The translations under genes were made by a program, and so were the position numbers. A DNA stretch of 6,465 nt from Akkermansiaceae bacterium (GTDB taxonomy: Bacteria; Verrucomicrobiota; Verrucomicrobiia; Verrucomicrobiales; Akkermansiaceae), in the NCBI GenBank assembly GCA_023301645.1, contig JALZUH010000032.1, forward strand, positions 1 through 6,465, written 5' to 3'. The notes under the pieces are model-generated. The model was not told the origin of the DNA and made no database searches. It worked only from the letters and a program-made list of their open reading frames with translations. This document shows, in pieces, positions 1 through 6,285 of this stretch. Positions within the stretch are counted from its first letter, which is position 1. Every line of letters starts with the position of its first letter.

Positions 1-351
1 GACTGCTTTATAGATCCATAGAGCCATAAAGAAAATAGAGAGGATAAGTAGGAAGAGGAGAAGGCCGCTTTTGGCTTGGTGTCTGCGTTCATTTCGGAGC
101 TCACCTCGACTGAGTTTCTCCATGAATTGCTTTTCGCGTTCGCGTTCCTTTACCTCAGATGGTGCAGGGATCGTGCTTAGTCGGTCTTCTTCAGCTGCGC
201 GCTCAATCTCGGGGCCGTGTTCGACGAAGTCTTGCAGTTTTTTAATGCGTTCTTGAATGGCTAGTTCTTGGGCGCTAAGCGACTCTAGGTTTGATCCATC
301 AAGATCTCCCGTCGTAGCTTTGTTTTGATGCGCTGAGCCAATTTTTGCCAT
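1..351 (-). CDS. Partial hypothetical protein, charged helical region followed by a membrane segment
   Basis: An open frame of 117 codons begins with ATG at 351-349 and runs off the left edge without a stop, so the C-terminus is missing. The protein starts MAKIGSAHQNK. Residues about 23-92 are rich in Glu, Lys, Arg and Gln and look helical or coiled-coil (for example ERIKKLQDF and KEREREKQFMEKL). Residues about 95-113 are a strongly hydrophobic stretch (GLLLFLLILSIFFMALWIY), a likely transmembrane helix. There is no N-terminal signal peptide, so the charged part should lie in the cytoplasm. The gene begins 35 bases after the stop of the coiled-coil gene at 387-1034, in the same direction, and the two proteins share the same layout of charged helix then membrane helix. 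I do not recognise the family. The coding call rests on frame openness, protein-like composition and the tight spacing. No Shine-Dalgarno sequence precedes the ATG. Confidence 0.75.
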   Translation of the reverse strand, partial: MAKIGSAHQNKATTGDLDGSNLESLSAQELAIQERIKKLQDFVEHGPEIERAAEEDRLSTIPAPSEVKEREREKQFMEKLSRGELRNERRHQAKSGLLLFLLILSIFFMALWIYKAV

Positions 352-386
352 TGTCTTGCTAAAAGCTGAAGGTCTGATGTGACGCT

Positions 387-1034
387 TTACTTAGCGAGGA
401 AGGCGATTAGTCCGATGCCACCTAGGATCAAAATCGGTAAGTTGAAGGCAAGGCCATTACGAAATGTCGTGGTGAATTCACTTACCGTTTGATTACTTGT
501 CACTGAGCGCTTTGTTTTAGCGCTCTGGATGCTGAAAACTGAAGCGCTACGACCACCAGAGAAGTGATCTACGACTTGCTCATATTCGTCCTCAGCTAGA
601 TCGATGACGGAGATAGCACGAGTGAGCTCTTGGCGGAGCGTGTCATTGTCTTCGCTGTCTGGGTTGAGAGTATTTACCTTTTCTAGGTGGTCAACGAAGC
701 AAACACGCGCCTGCTCTAGCTCTTCGAGTTCTTGGCGAGTGGTGAAAATCTCGCGATCCATGGCTGTTACAGAGCTGGTTAGCTTTTCCTGTAGCTCGAC
801 CTGACCGTTGATGAATTCTTCTTTGCTCTTATTGAGGTCTTGGAGTTCGATGCGTTGACGTTCTACTTCAGCTTGTTGCTGCTGGAGAATTTCTAGCTGG
901 TGCTGAGCTTCTTGTAGCTTTCCTGTGAAGTCTTCGTTGATAGGAGCTGTTAGTCCATTAGACCGAGTCTGGTCTATTTCCATCTGTGAAGAGTTGACGT
1001 TGAGGTGCTGCTTGCGTGATGTTGAAATAGGCAT
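387..1034 (-). CDS. Hypothetical coiled-coil protein with C-terminal membrane anchor (215 aa)
   Basis: The protein is unrecognised, but its architecture is clear. Residues 1-35 are polar and probably disordered. Residues about 37-120 form a Gln/Glu-rich coiled coil with heptad-like leucines (LQEAQHQLEILQQQQ, then VERQRIELQDLNK), and a second helical part follows at about 131-157. Residues 158-190 are a Ser/Thr-rich linker. Residues about 194-213 are hydrophobic (GLAFNLPILILGGIGLIAFL), a likely single transmembrane helix only two residues from the C-terminus, as in tail-anchored proteins. The bulk would therefore sit in the cytoplasm, tethered to the inner membrane. It lies 104 bases downstream of thrB and 35 bases upstream of a second membrane-anchored helical protein, so these two may act together, perhaps as a scaffold; that is inference. 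The start ATG has no visible Shine-Dalgarno motif. Confidence 0.8.
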   Translation of the reverse strand: MPISTSRKQHLNVNSSQMEIDQTRSNGLTAPINEDFTGKLQEAQHQLEILQQQQAEVERQRIELQDLNKSKEEFINGQVELQEKLTSSVTAMDREIFTTRQELEELEQARVCFVDHLEKVNTLNPDSEDNDTLRQELTRAISVIDLAEDEYEQVVDHFSGGRSASVFSIQSAKTKRSVTSNQTVSEFTTTFRNGLAFNLPILILGGIGLIAFLAK

Positions 1035-1076
1035 GATCTGGTGGAGTGTTAGCTATACTACCGATTAAACTATTGG

Positions 1077-1098
1077 AAAAAAGGACTCTTGACCAGAG
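1077..1098 (-). terminator. Possible weak intrinsic terminator after thrB
   Basis: On the minus strand a 4-bp stem (CTCT/AGAG, loop GGTCA; + positions 1086-1098) is followed after three bases by six Ts (complement of 1077-1082). AAGGA further upstream could pair with TCCTT to lengthen the stem, but only with a large bulge. The position, about 40 bases past the thrB stop, suits a terminator, but the stem is short and read-through to the coiled-coil gene is plausible. Confidence 0.35.
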
Positions 1099-1138
1099 AA
1101 TAGTTAACTTTCCTTGACTATTTCATTTTCACAAAGAT

Positions 1139-2086
1139 TTACGAGATAACGTGTGCACCCTCCTTATTAATAGGGGAGACGTAGCACTGGTTCTCAAGGC
1201 CTATATTTTCAAAGACAGCTGAGATGGATTTACCGACTCGCTGGGCAATCTCTTCGCCTTCACAGAGGGCAAAGACACTTGGGCCTGCACCTGAGATAGA
1301 GAAGCCCAGTGCTCCATTAGACATGGCTGCTCGCTTGGCATTGTAGAATTCCGGGATGAGCTTCTGACGTCTTGGCTCAGCGATGACATCGTGGATGGAG
1401 CGCCCGATCATCGCGTAGTCTTCCTGCACGAGGCCGAGGATGAGTCCGCCGAGGTTACCAATTTGTTGGGTGGCATTGACCATGGGGATTTCAGTAGGGA
1501 GGATTTCACGTGCTACTTTGGTGAGGATTTCCATTTCTGGATGGACAACAGCCGCCCAGAGGTTTCCAGGCACTGGTATCTGAGCGATATCTAATTCTTG
1601 ATTAGAGCGAATGAAGAGAATTCCACCAAGTAGACTTGGGCCGACATTGTCAGCATGCCAAGCTCCGTCAGCGCTGACTTCGCCTTGCATAGCGAAGGGG
1701 AGCAGCTGCTTTTTGCTGAGAGGTTCGCCGATGAGTTTATTGACAGCATAAACACCTGCTACAGAAGAGGCTGCAGATGAGCCTAGTCCACTGCCGAAGG
1801 GCATTTTCTTGTGGATTTCAAGCTCGATGCCGCGATCGCTCATGCCGAGGTGGCGTAGGAGGTCAAGTGCGGCTACGCCAGCTGTGTTTTTTTCTATCTC
1901 AAGTGGAAGCTTACCGTCATCACCTGTGATTTTGGTGATACGTAGGCCTGGTTTGTCAGAGTGTCTGGCAACGACTTCATCGCCCGGGGCGTCAATGGCA
2001 AAGCCGAGAACGTCGAACCCGCAGGCAACATTAGCAACGGTAGCTGGAGCAAATACGCGAACTTCTTGTGGGGATGAAGTAGTCAT
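1139..2086 (-). CDS. thrB: Homoserine kinase (ThrB, GHMP kinase family)
   Basis: Homoserine kinase transfers the ATP gamma-phosphate to L-homoserine, giving O-phosphohomoserine for threonine synthase; it is a soluble cytoplasmic enzyme. The 315-residue length is normal for the family. Three GHMP kinase motifs are present in order: the N-terminal motif at about 12-30 (FAPATVANVACGFDVLGFA), typical of ThrB; the ATP-binding glycine/serine loop at 96-107 (PFGSGLGSSAAS); and the C-terminal glycine-rich motif at 261-274 (GFSISGAGPSVFAL). The segment HADNVGPSLLGG at 144-155 is also characteristic and distinguishes ThrB from mevalonate or galactose kinases. It starts 42 bases after the stop of the SMP-30-family gene, so the two are probably co-transcribed. 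No hom (homoserine dehydrogenase) or thrC lies next to it here, unlike many bacterial thr operons. All key motifs are intact. ATG at 2086-2084 puts the first motif at the usual distance from the N-terminus. Confidence 0.95.
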   Translation of the reverse strand: MTTSSPQEVRVFAPATVANVACGFDVLGFAIDAPGDEVVARHSDKPGLRITKITGDDGKLPLEIEKNTAGVAALDLLRHLGMSDRGIELEIHKKMPFGSGLGSSAASSVAGVYAVNKLIGEPLSKKQLLPFAMQGEVSADGAWHADNVGPSLLGGILFIRSNQELDIAQIPVPGNLWAAVVHPEMEILTKVAREILPTEIPMVNATQQIGNLGGLILGLVQEDYAMIGRSIHDVIAEPRRQKLIPEFYNAKRAAMSNGALGFSISGAGPSVFALCEGEEIAQRVGKSISAVFENIGLENQCYVSPINKEGAHVIS

Positions 2087-2128
2087 GCCGGCATTTATTA
2101 ATGGAATGTTTGTAATTTGTCGATTGGT

Positions 2129-3040
2129 TTATCCTGCAAAACTATGGGCTTTTACACCTTTAATCCCTAGCCCCTTGATGCAAAACAATCTACCTGCGTG
2201 CTCCTCGACTTCGCTCTTGTGGATACCCGTGGTGACGTAGAGTTCGTCAAGGTTCTCCCCACCAAAGGCGCAGGCTGTCGTTTCTAAGCATGGGAGATCA
2301 ACACGCTTGATCTGCTCGCCAGTAGCTGGGTCGAAGCAGACCACACAGGCACCATGGCAGAATGCAATCCAAAGGTTGCCATCACTGTCGATGGTCATGC
2401 CGTCTGGGGATGCCTCAATCTGGCTGGTGGAGAATGCCTTGCGGGGATTGGTGAGTAGTCCCGTCTCTGTGATGTAATCAAATGCGAGCACTGCGAGCTG
2501 AGGTGTGTCGATGTAGTAGCATGTTTTGGTGTCGCTACTCCAGACGATGCCATTGGAGTTGGTTACATTATCGTAAGCGGTATGAAGTGAGAGGTCTGGG
2601 TCGAGTCGGTAGAGGCTGGCGTCACCTGTGTTTTTAACGAGGCTGATGGTTCCGGCGAAGAACCTGCCATCGGGAGAGCATTTGCCGTCGTTGAATCGAT
2701 TATCGGCTTTTGCTGTTTCAGGGTCGGCAATCGGGGTGGTTTCACCAGTCTGAGTGTTAAGGAAATGTAGCCCACGGTCACCAGCGACGACGAGCCTTCC
2801 TTCGTTAGGCTCTTCAGTGAGAGTCTCACCTGATGGCGAAAGCTTTGCTGCGCGGGGGACAACTGTGCCGACTCGGCCAACGCTTTCTTTGAGGTTCCAT
2901 GTTTTCTCAGTGTTGTTTTCAGGGTTGTAGGCAATGACGAGGGAATTCTCGATATCGACATAATAAAGCTGATCTTGCCACCAAATGGGGCCTTCTCCCC
3001 ACTGTGATTTCTGAGTTCCTACAGGTTGAAATGTTTCCAT
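2129..3040 (-). CDS. SMP-30/gluconolactonase/LRE family protein
   Basis: The 303-residue protein is a six-bladed beta-propeller of the SMP-30/regucalcin/gluconolactonase family, metal-dependent enzymes that mostly hydrolyse sugar lactones. Length is typical of the cytoplasmic branch, and there is no signal peptide. Family landmarks, in order: GEGPIWW at 15-21 with putative metal ligand E16; NRFNDGK at 114-120, with R115 and N117 in the place of substrate-binding residues of regucalcin; NSNGIVWS at 161-168 with metal ligand N163; SPDGMTIDSDGNLWIA at 211-226 with metal ligand D213. The E/N/D metal triad is thus complete and the enzyme should be active. The C-terminal segment ELYVTTG (266-272) is also standard. 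The substrate cannot be read from sequence; no sugar dehydrogenase, transporter or sugar regulator adjoins it. It is the first gene of the minus-strand run and lies 42 bases upstream of thrB, a pairing with no obvious metabolic logic. No Shine-Dalgarno motif is visible at the start. Confidence 0.9.
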   Translation of the reverse strand: METFQPVGTQKSQWGEGPIWWQDQLYYVDIENSLVIAYNPENNTEKTWNLKESVGRVGTVVPRAAKLSPSGETLTEEPNEGRLVVAGDRGLHFLNTQTGETTPIADPETAKADNRFNDGKCSPDGRFFAGTISLVKNTGDASLYRLDPDLSLHTAYDNVTNSNGIVWSSDTKTCYYIDTPQLAVLAFDYITETGLLTNPRKAFSTSQIEASPDGMTIDSDGNLWIAFCHGACVVCFDPATGEQIKRVDLPCLETTACAFGGENLDELYVTTGIHKSEVEEHAGRLFCIKGLGIKGVKAHSFAG

Positions 3041-3120
3041 GCCCAGAGCATTAGCAGTCAGTCTCTGCGATGTCGAGTATCTGAGTAGAGAAATTGGATT
3101 GTTATTCTACGGTTTAGGGG

Positions 3121-3174
3121 TAGCTTTCAGCTATCTTTCGGTTAGCCGAATAGTAATTGAAGCGTCACTGACGC
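3121..3174 (+). promoter_or_regulatory. Cluster of three short inverted repeats upstream of the amidase gene
   Basis: Three perfect 5-bp inverted repeats lie in a row in the spacer between the divergent SMP-30 and amidase genes: TAGCT-ttc-AGCTA (3121-3133), TTCGG-ttag-CCGAA (3137-3150) and GCGTC-act-GACGC (3162-3174). The last ends 22 bases before the amidase ATG. None is followed by a T-run, so they do not look like terminators. They could be stem-loops in the 5' leader of the amidase mRNA or operator half-sites. I found no convincing -35/-10 pair in this spacer, so the transcription start and the role are unknown. Some such repeats arise by chance. Confidence 0.35.
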
Positions 3175-3196
3175 GTAATTCAACAAAGACTTTCAA

Positions 3197-4228
3197 ATGC
3201 CCCCCCGTTTCCAAGCCTTCCTTCTAGCTATTGTGAGCCTGTCATTGGTTTTTACAAGTGTAGCTCCAGCTCAGGTCAAAGCGCCTTTCCAGTGGTCGAA
3301 GTTTGAGTATCAAGGGGGCTCCTATGTTTCGCTCAGAAACATCAAAGATTTTTATTATTTTAGTAAAATGACCTTCGGCTCGGTAATCACGCTAGAAAAC
3401 AGCAGTTACAAAATGGTGGTTAAGCCAGGTAGTAAGCAGTGCCATCTTAATGGTGTTCTCTTTGTGATGAGCTACCCCATTGTCGCAAAAAATGGGCAGT
3501 ATTTACTGCATTATACCGATTTGGTGAAGCTCATTGATCCAGTGCTTCGCCCAGCATCTATTCCCAATGCCAAGGCGTTTAATACTGTCGTGATCGATGC
3601 TGGTCACGGAGGGCGTGATTCTGGTGCTCGTGGAGTTTTCGGCCCAGAGAAGTTCTACTCACTTCAGCTTGCTAAGCTGATGCGGGATCAGCTTCAGGCG
3701 AAGGGTTACCGAGTGGTGATGACACGATCGAGTGATGTGTATGTTTCTCGCTCTAATCGAGTCGCGATTGCGAATCGATACCCAAATGCCATTTTCATTA
3801 GTCTGCATTTCAACTCCGCACATTCTAGCGCGGCTAAGGGGCTAGAAACCTTTACTGTCTCACCCGTGGGGGTTCCTCATCTAGGTAGAGGTGTGAGGGA
3901 GCGAGATTTCAGAAAGGTTCCCGGTAATATTGTCGACTCAGCAAGTATAGCACTTGCCACAGCGATTCATAGTCGGTCACTGCTCTATCTTAATTCCTCA
4001 AGAGGTAGCACAAATTACAGAATGCTCGACCGCGGTATTAAACGGGCTCGATTTGATGTGCTGCAGGGCATTAAGATCCCTGCTGTTTTATTAGAGGGTG
4101 GGTTCTTGTCAAATCGTGAAGAAGCCGCGAAGGTTCATTCATTTGATTTTCAGAGAACTCTTGCCTCTGCCTTGGTCAAGGCGGTCGATGTCTACAGAGG
4201 AGCGATCCTTAGGTCAGGACAGCGCTAA
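3197..4228 (+). CDS. Secreted N-acetylmuramoyl-L-alanine amidase (Amidase_3, AmiC-like)
   Basis: This enzyme cuts the bond between N-acetylmuramic acid and L-alanine in peptidoglycan, probably during cell division or wall turnover, outside the cytoplasmic membrane. Residues 1-26 form a signal peptide (PRFQAFLLAIVSLSLVFTSV core, cleavage likely after APA or nearby). Residues about 34-115 form a beta-rich domain resembling the copper-amine-oxidase N-terminal-like domain often fused to wall hydrolases (LNGVLFVMSYPIVAKNGQYLL). The catalytic Amidase_3 domain spans about 129-335: zinc ligands H137 (IDAGHGGRDSG), E151 (GPEKFYSLQLAK) and H204 (ISLHFNSA), and catalytic E300 (PAVLLEGGFLSN). All four are present, so it should be active. 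An in-frame TAA at 3176-3178 leaves this ATG as the first possible start. A run of seven Cs (3200-3206) directly follows it. It is the only plus-strand gene and is probably transcribed alone. Confidence 0.93.
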   Translation: MPPRFQAFLLAIVSLSLVFTSVAPAQVKAPFQWSKFEYQGGSYVSLRNIKDFYYFSKMTFGSVITLENSSYKMVVKPGSKQCHLNGVLFVMSYPIVAKNGQYLLHYTDLVKLIDPVLRPASIPNAKAFNTVVIDAGHGGRDSGARGVFGPEKFYSLQLAKLMRDQLQAKGYRVVMTRSSDVYVSRSNRVAIANRYPNAIFISLHFNSAHSSAAKGLETFTVSPVGVPHLGRGVRERDFRKVPGNIVDSASIALATAIHSRSLLYLNSSRGSTNYRMLDRGIKRARFDVLQGIKIPAVLLEGGFLSNREEAAKVHSFDFQRTLASALVKAVDVYRGAILRSGQR

Positions 4229-4261
4229 AAAGCCGTTTCGATACAAGGCTAGCTTAGCTTG
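4227..4261. terminator. Possible weak terminator between convergent amidase and MscS-like genes
   Basis: Only 34 bases separate the two convergent stops. A bulged 7-bp stem (CAAG-CTA / TAG-CTTG, 4244-4261) is available on either strand but has no T-run. On the minus strand AGCC/GGCT (4247-4250 with 4231-4234) is followed by TTTT, which could end the channel transcript just inside the amidase stop. Both structures are weak; the spacing is the main reason to expect a terminator here. Confidence 0.3.
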
Positions 4262-4262
4262 A

Positions 4263-5174
4263 TTAGTTGGATTCACTCGCAGAGCGACCACGAACAGGTT
4301 CTGCGATAAGCTTGTCGTTGGGCACGATGACAAAACCACCGTCGGCTCTATTGAGCTTAGTGGTTACTGGGCCAACACCGGCAATGGTCATGGATTCGCC
4401 CTCATACTCGATGATGGTTCCTGTTTTGTAGAGGTCGCGCGAGTAGACACCTGAGACGACATTCTTGGCCATGCTCTTGAGCCCTAGACCTAGTGAAAGA
4501 GCTAGGCCTAGACCTACTGCGGAAAGGACAATCATAACAGTGGCATTGAGTAGCTGGGTCTGAATGTTGACCTGAGCAAGTGCTACGGTCAGGACGATGA
4601 TGAGGATGAATGAGAAGGCGAATTTAGCCAGTGAATCAGCGTATTCTAGTCCAGCGGCCGAGAGAGAGTTGCTGATCGTGTTTTTGGCAATATCGGCGAT
4701 GATGAAGCCTACGAGGATGATAATGGCTGCAGTGATCGCATTAGGCATGAATGCGATAATACTGACGATGATGTCTGAGATGTCTTTGATGGAAGCTTCT
4801 TGCGCCGAGATCTTGACGACAAAGAGCATGCTCACTACGAAGGCTATTTTGGCAATAACATCTCCCGGGGGTGCGCTGATACCTGCTCTATTGAGAACAC
4901 CTGTGATCCCTGACTTTTCTAGGAGGCTATTAATACCCAGACGGACAAATAGCGTGGTGATAACTTTGGCTAATACTTTAGCGAATACGAAGCCAAGAAA
5001 AAGCAGGACGAGGGCGAGTAGGAGCTTCGGGACAAGAGATGCAAAGTCTCCGATCATATCTACCAGAGCCATGCGAATATCGCCAAAAAAAGAAGAAAAG
5101 CTAAATTCAGTAGGCTCTGCACTGGTTTCAGATGCAGTGGCTGGATTTGCAGCCGTCAGTAGTAGGTGGAACAT
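4263..5174 (-). CDS. Small MscS-like mechanosensitive channel family protein (CmpX-like, conserved TM helix repeats)
   Basis: The 303-residue inner-membrane protein has about five hydrophobic helices, at roughly 48-70, 108-123, 138-163, 185-201 and 208-233. The last is Gly/Ala-rich (SAVGLGLALSLGLGLKSMAKN, 218-238) like the pore-lining TM3 of MscS. The short domain after it, about 244-293 (SRDLYKTGTIIEYEG through GGFVIVPNDKLI), matches the MscS beta domain, including the final dG-v-iPN-kL motif. The protein ends about ten residues later, so the C-terminal alpha/beta vestibule domain of E. coli MscS is absent; this compact form is known in the CmpX-like branch with conserved TM helix repeats. 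It presumably releases ions or solutes on membrane tension, but that is from family knowledge. Codons upstream of the ATG stay open back to a TAA near 5283 but contain no ATG, GTG or TTG, which supports this start. The gene is isolated from the sigma unit by a terminator. Confidence 0.85.
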   Translation of the reverse strand: MFHLLLTAANPATASETSAEPTEFSFSSFFGDIRMALVDMIGDFASLVPKLLLALVLLFLGFVFAKVLAKVITTLFVRLGINSLLEKSGITGVLNRAGISAPPGDVIAKIAFVVSMLFVVKISAQEASIKDISDIIVSIIAFMPNAITAAIIILVGFIIADIAKNTISNSLSAAGLEYADSLAKFAFSFILIIVLTVALAQVNIQTQLLNATVMIVLSAVGLGLALSLGLGLKSMAKNVVSGVYSRDLYKTGTIIEYEGESMTIAGVGPVTTKLNRADGGFVIVPNDKLIAEPVRGRSASESN

Positions 5175-5252
5175 AAAGCAAAAGAGGAGGGGTGTTACTG
5201 AGAGGGCATCTGGATACGGAATCCAAATACCGAAGTAGATAGCTAGAGGTTT

Positions 5253-5305
5253 AAAAAAGGTGAGCGATGTGCTGGGGTAACATTAGCCAGCCTGTATCGA
5301 CCTTT
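5253..5305 (-). terminator. Intrinsic terminator of the sigma factor / 82-aa gene unit
   Basis: Read on the minus strand, a long stepped stem starts two bases after the stop of the 82-residue gene. The outer stem is AAAGGT/ACCTTT (5300-5305 with 5256-5261), the middle stem CGAT/ATCG (5296-5299 with 5265-5268) and the inner stem GCTGG/CCAGC (5287-5291 with 5271-5275), with an 11-base loop. It ends in six Ts (complement of 5253-5258). A three-base bulge and a small internal loop interrupt the 15 pairs. Position and T-run fit a Rho-independent terminator and imply a separate promoter for the downstream channel gene within about 5175-5252. Confidence 0.75.
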
Positions 5306-5307
5306 CT

Positions 5308-5556
5308 CTATGCTCGGTAGTCGGCTTGGTCGTTACCAACGCTATTGTTGGCTAAGGAGATGATACCAGCTGTAGCTGCTGGGGCACCTTTAAATAAGAA
5401 AGATGAGGTGTCGGCAATGAGTCGCTCGTGGAGGGCTCGCTCGATTACTTTTTCCACGCGCTGCTGATCAGGAGCGGGAGTTTCAGCCATGCCGGCTTCC
5501 TCGAAGACGCCTTCGATAAAGGACTCGTGAATAGATAATGCATTTGAGGGGGTCAT
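5308..5556 (-). CDS. Hypothetical protein downstream of ECF sigma factor (82 aa)
   Basis: I do not recognise this 82-residue protein. It is acidic in its first third (SFIEGVFEEAGMAETPAPD, 12-30), then has a charged probable helix at about 31-48 (QQRVEKVIERALHERLIA), then a small-residue, mildly hydrophobic stretch at about 56-70 (KGAPAATAGIISLAN) that is too weak for a sure membrane helix. It has no signal peptide and no cysteines, so it lacks the zinc-binding HxxxCxxC motif of ZAS-type anti-sigma factors. It starts 66 bases after the sigma factor stop with no terminator between, and a strong terminator follows its own stop, so it is very likely co-transcribed with the sigma gene. A regulatory link to the sigma factor is suggested only by that position. 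No Shine-Dalgarno sequence precedes the ATG; the intergenic stretch is AT-rich. Confidence 0.7.
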   Translation of the reverse strand: MTPSNALSIHESFIEGVFEEAGMAETPAPDQQRVEKVIERALHERLIADTSSFLFKGAPAATAGIISLANNSVGNDQADYRA

Positions 5557-5622
5557 ATTGTCGAATTAGTTGAGTGTTTTTAAAAAGAAATTGAAGGGAT
5601 AGCTACTGGGGTGAAAGTCTTC

Positions 5623-6285
5623 TTATCGAACCTTTCTTATTGAAGGTGGTGGGTTCTTGCCAACTCGTTCAAAGGCTTCTTTAAAGGAGTCGAGAGCTCG
5701 GTAATAGCGCATTTTGGCAGCAGATACGCCTACTTCAGTCACCTCAGATATTTCTTGTAGTGTCATGCCTGAGATGAATTTGTAGATGATGATTTCTTTT
5801 TCCTGTGGTTTTAGTAGATTGAGAGCTTCTTGAATCTGTGCGCTCTTCTCTGAAGCATCTGCCTGCTCGAAGTTGTCCTGATCGGTGTCTTCTTTGGCAT
5901 GTTCTTCATAAGATTCCTGCACTTCGCGTTTCCTTATAATCTTAGAGATGCGGTTGCGACTGTAATTGTGCACAATTTTATACAACCAAGTTTTAAAAGA
6001 AGACCTTCCTTCGAACTGATTGATCTTGTGAAATACTTGTAACAGGCTGTCTTGAGCGATTTCTTCGGCATCTTCACGAGAGCCTAAAAATTTCATGCAC
6101 AGGTTGAAAACTAGACCTTCATAGCGCTCTACCAAGACTCTGTAAGCTGTTAGATCTTCTGGGAGTTGCTTTTGGCACAGTGCTACTAATTCCTTATCTG
6201 GGAGATCAGATAAAGATTCAGTTGATAGGTCATTAGAATCAATCTCACTTGAAGAGGGTTCTGTTATGGCTGGCTTGTTCGGCAT
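5623..6285 (-). CDS. ECF-type RNA polymerase sigma factor (sigma-70 family)
   Basis: This 220-residue protein has the two-domain layout of extracytoplasmic function sigma factors, which direct RNA polymerase to a specific set of promoters. Residues 1-40 are a Ser/Asp/Glu-rich N-terminal extension. Sigma region 2 spans about 44-115: core-binding and -10 recognition segments are visible in FNLCMKFLGSREDAEEIAQD (60-79), SLLQVFHKINQFEGRSSFKT (80-99) and WLYKIVHNYSRNRI (100-113). An acidic linker follows at about 116-148. Sigma region 4 spans about 150-206, with LLKPQEKEIIIYKFISGMTL (157-176) and the helix-turn-helix EISEVTEVGVSAAKMRYYRA (178-197) that reads the -35 element. No region 3 or 1.1 is present, as expected for the group. 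It has no recognisable anti-sigma gene beside it in the window; the next gene encodes an unrelated 82-residue protein. Target regulon cannot be inferred. It is the first gene of its transcription unit. Confidence 0.95.
   Translation of the reverse strand: MPNKPAITEPSSSEIDSNDLSTESLSDLPDKELVALCQKQLPEDLTAYRVLVERYEGLVFNLCMKFLGSREDAEEIAQDSLLQVFHKINQFEGRSSFKTWLYKIVHNYSRNRISKIIRKREVQESYEEHAKEDTDQDNFEQADASEKSAQIQEALNLLKPQEKEIIIYKFISGMTLQEISEVTEVGVSAAKMRYYRALDSFKEAFERVGKNPPPSIRKVR

Noticed and set aside
604..804. A 66-codon plus-strand open frame opposite the coiled-coil gene
   Set aside because: Its Ser/Arg-rich translation is what the antisense of a Gln/Glu/Leu coiled coil gives; the minus-strand protein has a coherent coil plus membrane anchor.
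1809..2240. A 143-codon plus-strand open frame across the 5' half of thrB and into the SMP-30 gene
   Set aside because: It is antisense to two well-supported genes and its translation is low-complexity Ser/Arg/Pro-rich with no family resemblance.
2563..2961. A 132-codon minus-strand open frame within the SMP-30 gene in another frame
   Set aside because: It is fully contained in a gene whose conserved metal ligands fix the true frame; its composition (Ser, Thr, Leu, Lys) is typical of a frame shadow.
3039..3227. A 62-codon plus-strand open frame in the spacer before the amidase
   Set aside because: It overlaps the amidase start in another frame, has no family resemblance, and the spacer's inverted repeats lie within it. 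It is more likely non-coding leader sequence.
4597..5238. A 213-codon open frame on the plus strand opposite the channel gene, with an AGGAGG-like sequence inside it
   Set aside because: It lies almost wholly antisense to the MscS-like gene, whose protein has clear family motifs. Its hydrophobic stretches mirror the channel helices, and the purine-rich motif near 5184 lies inside the frame near its end, not before its start.
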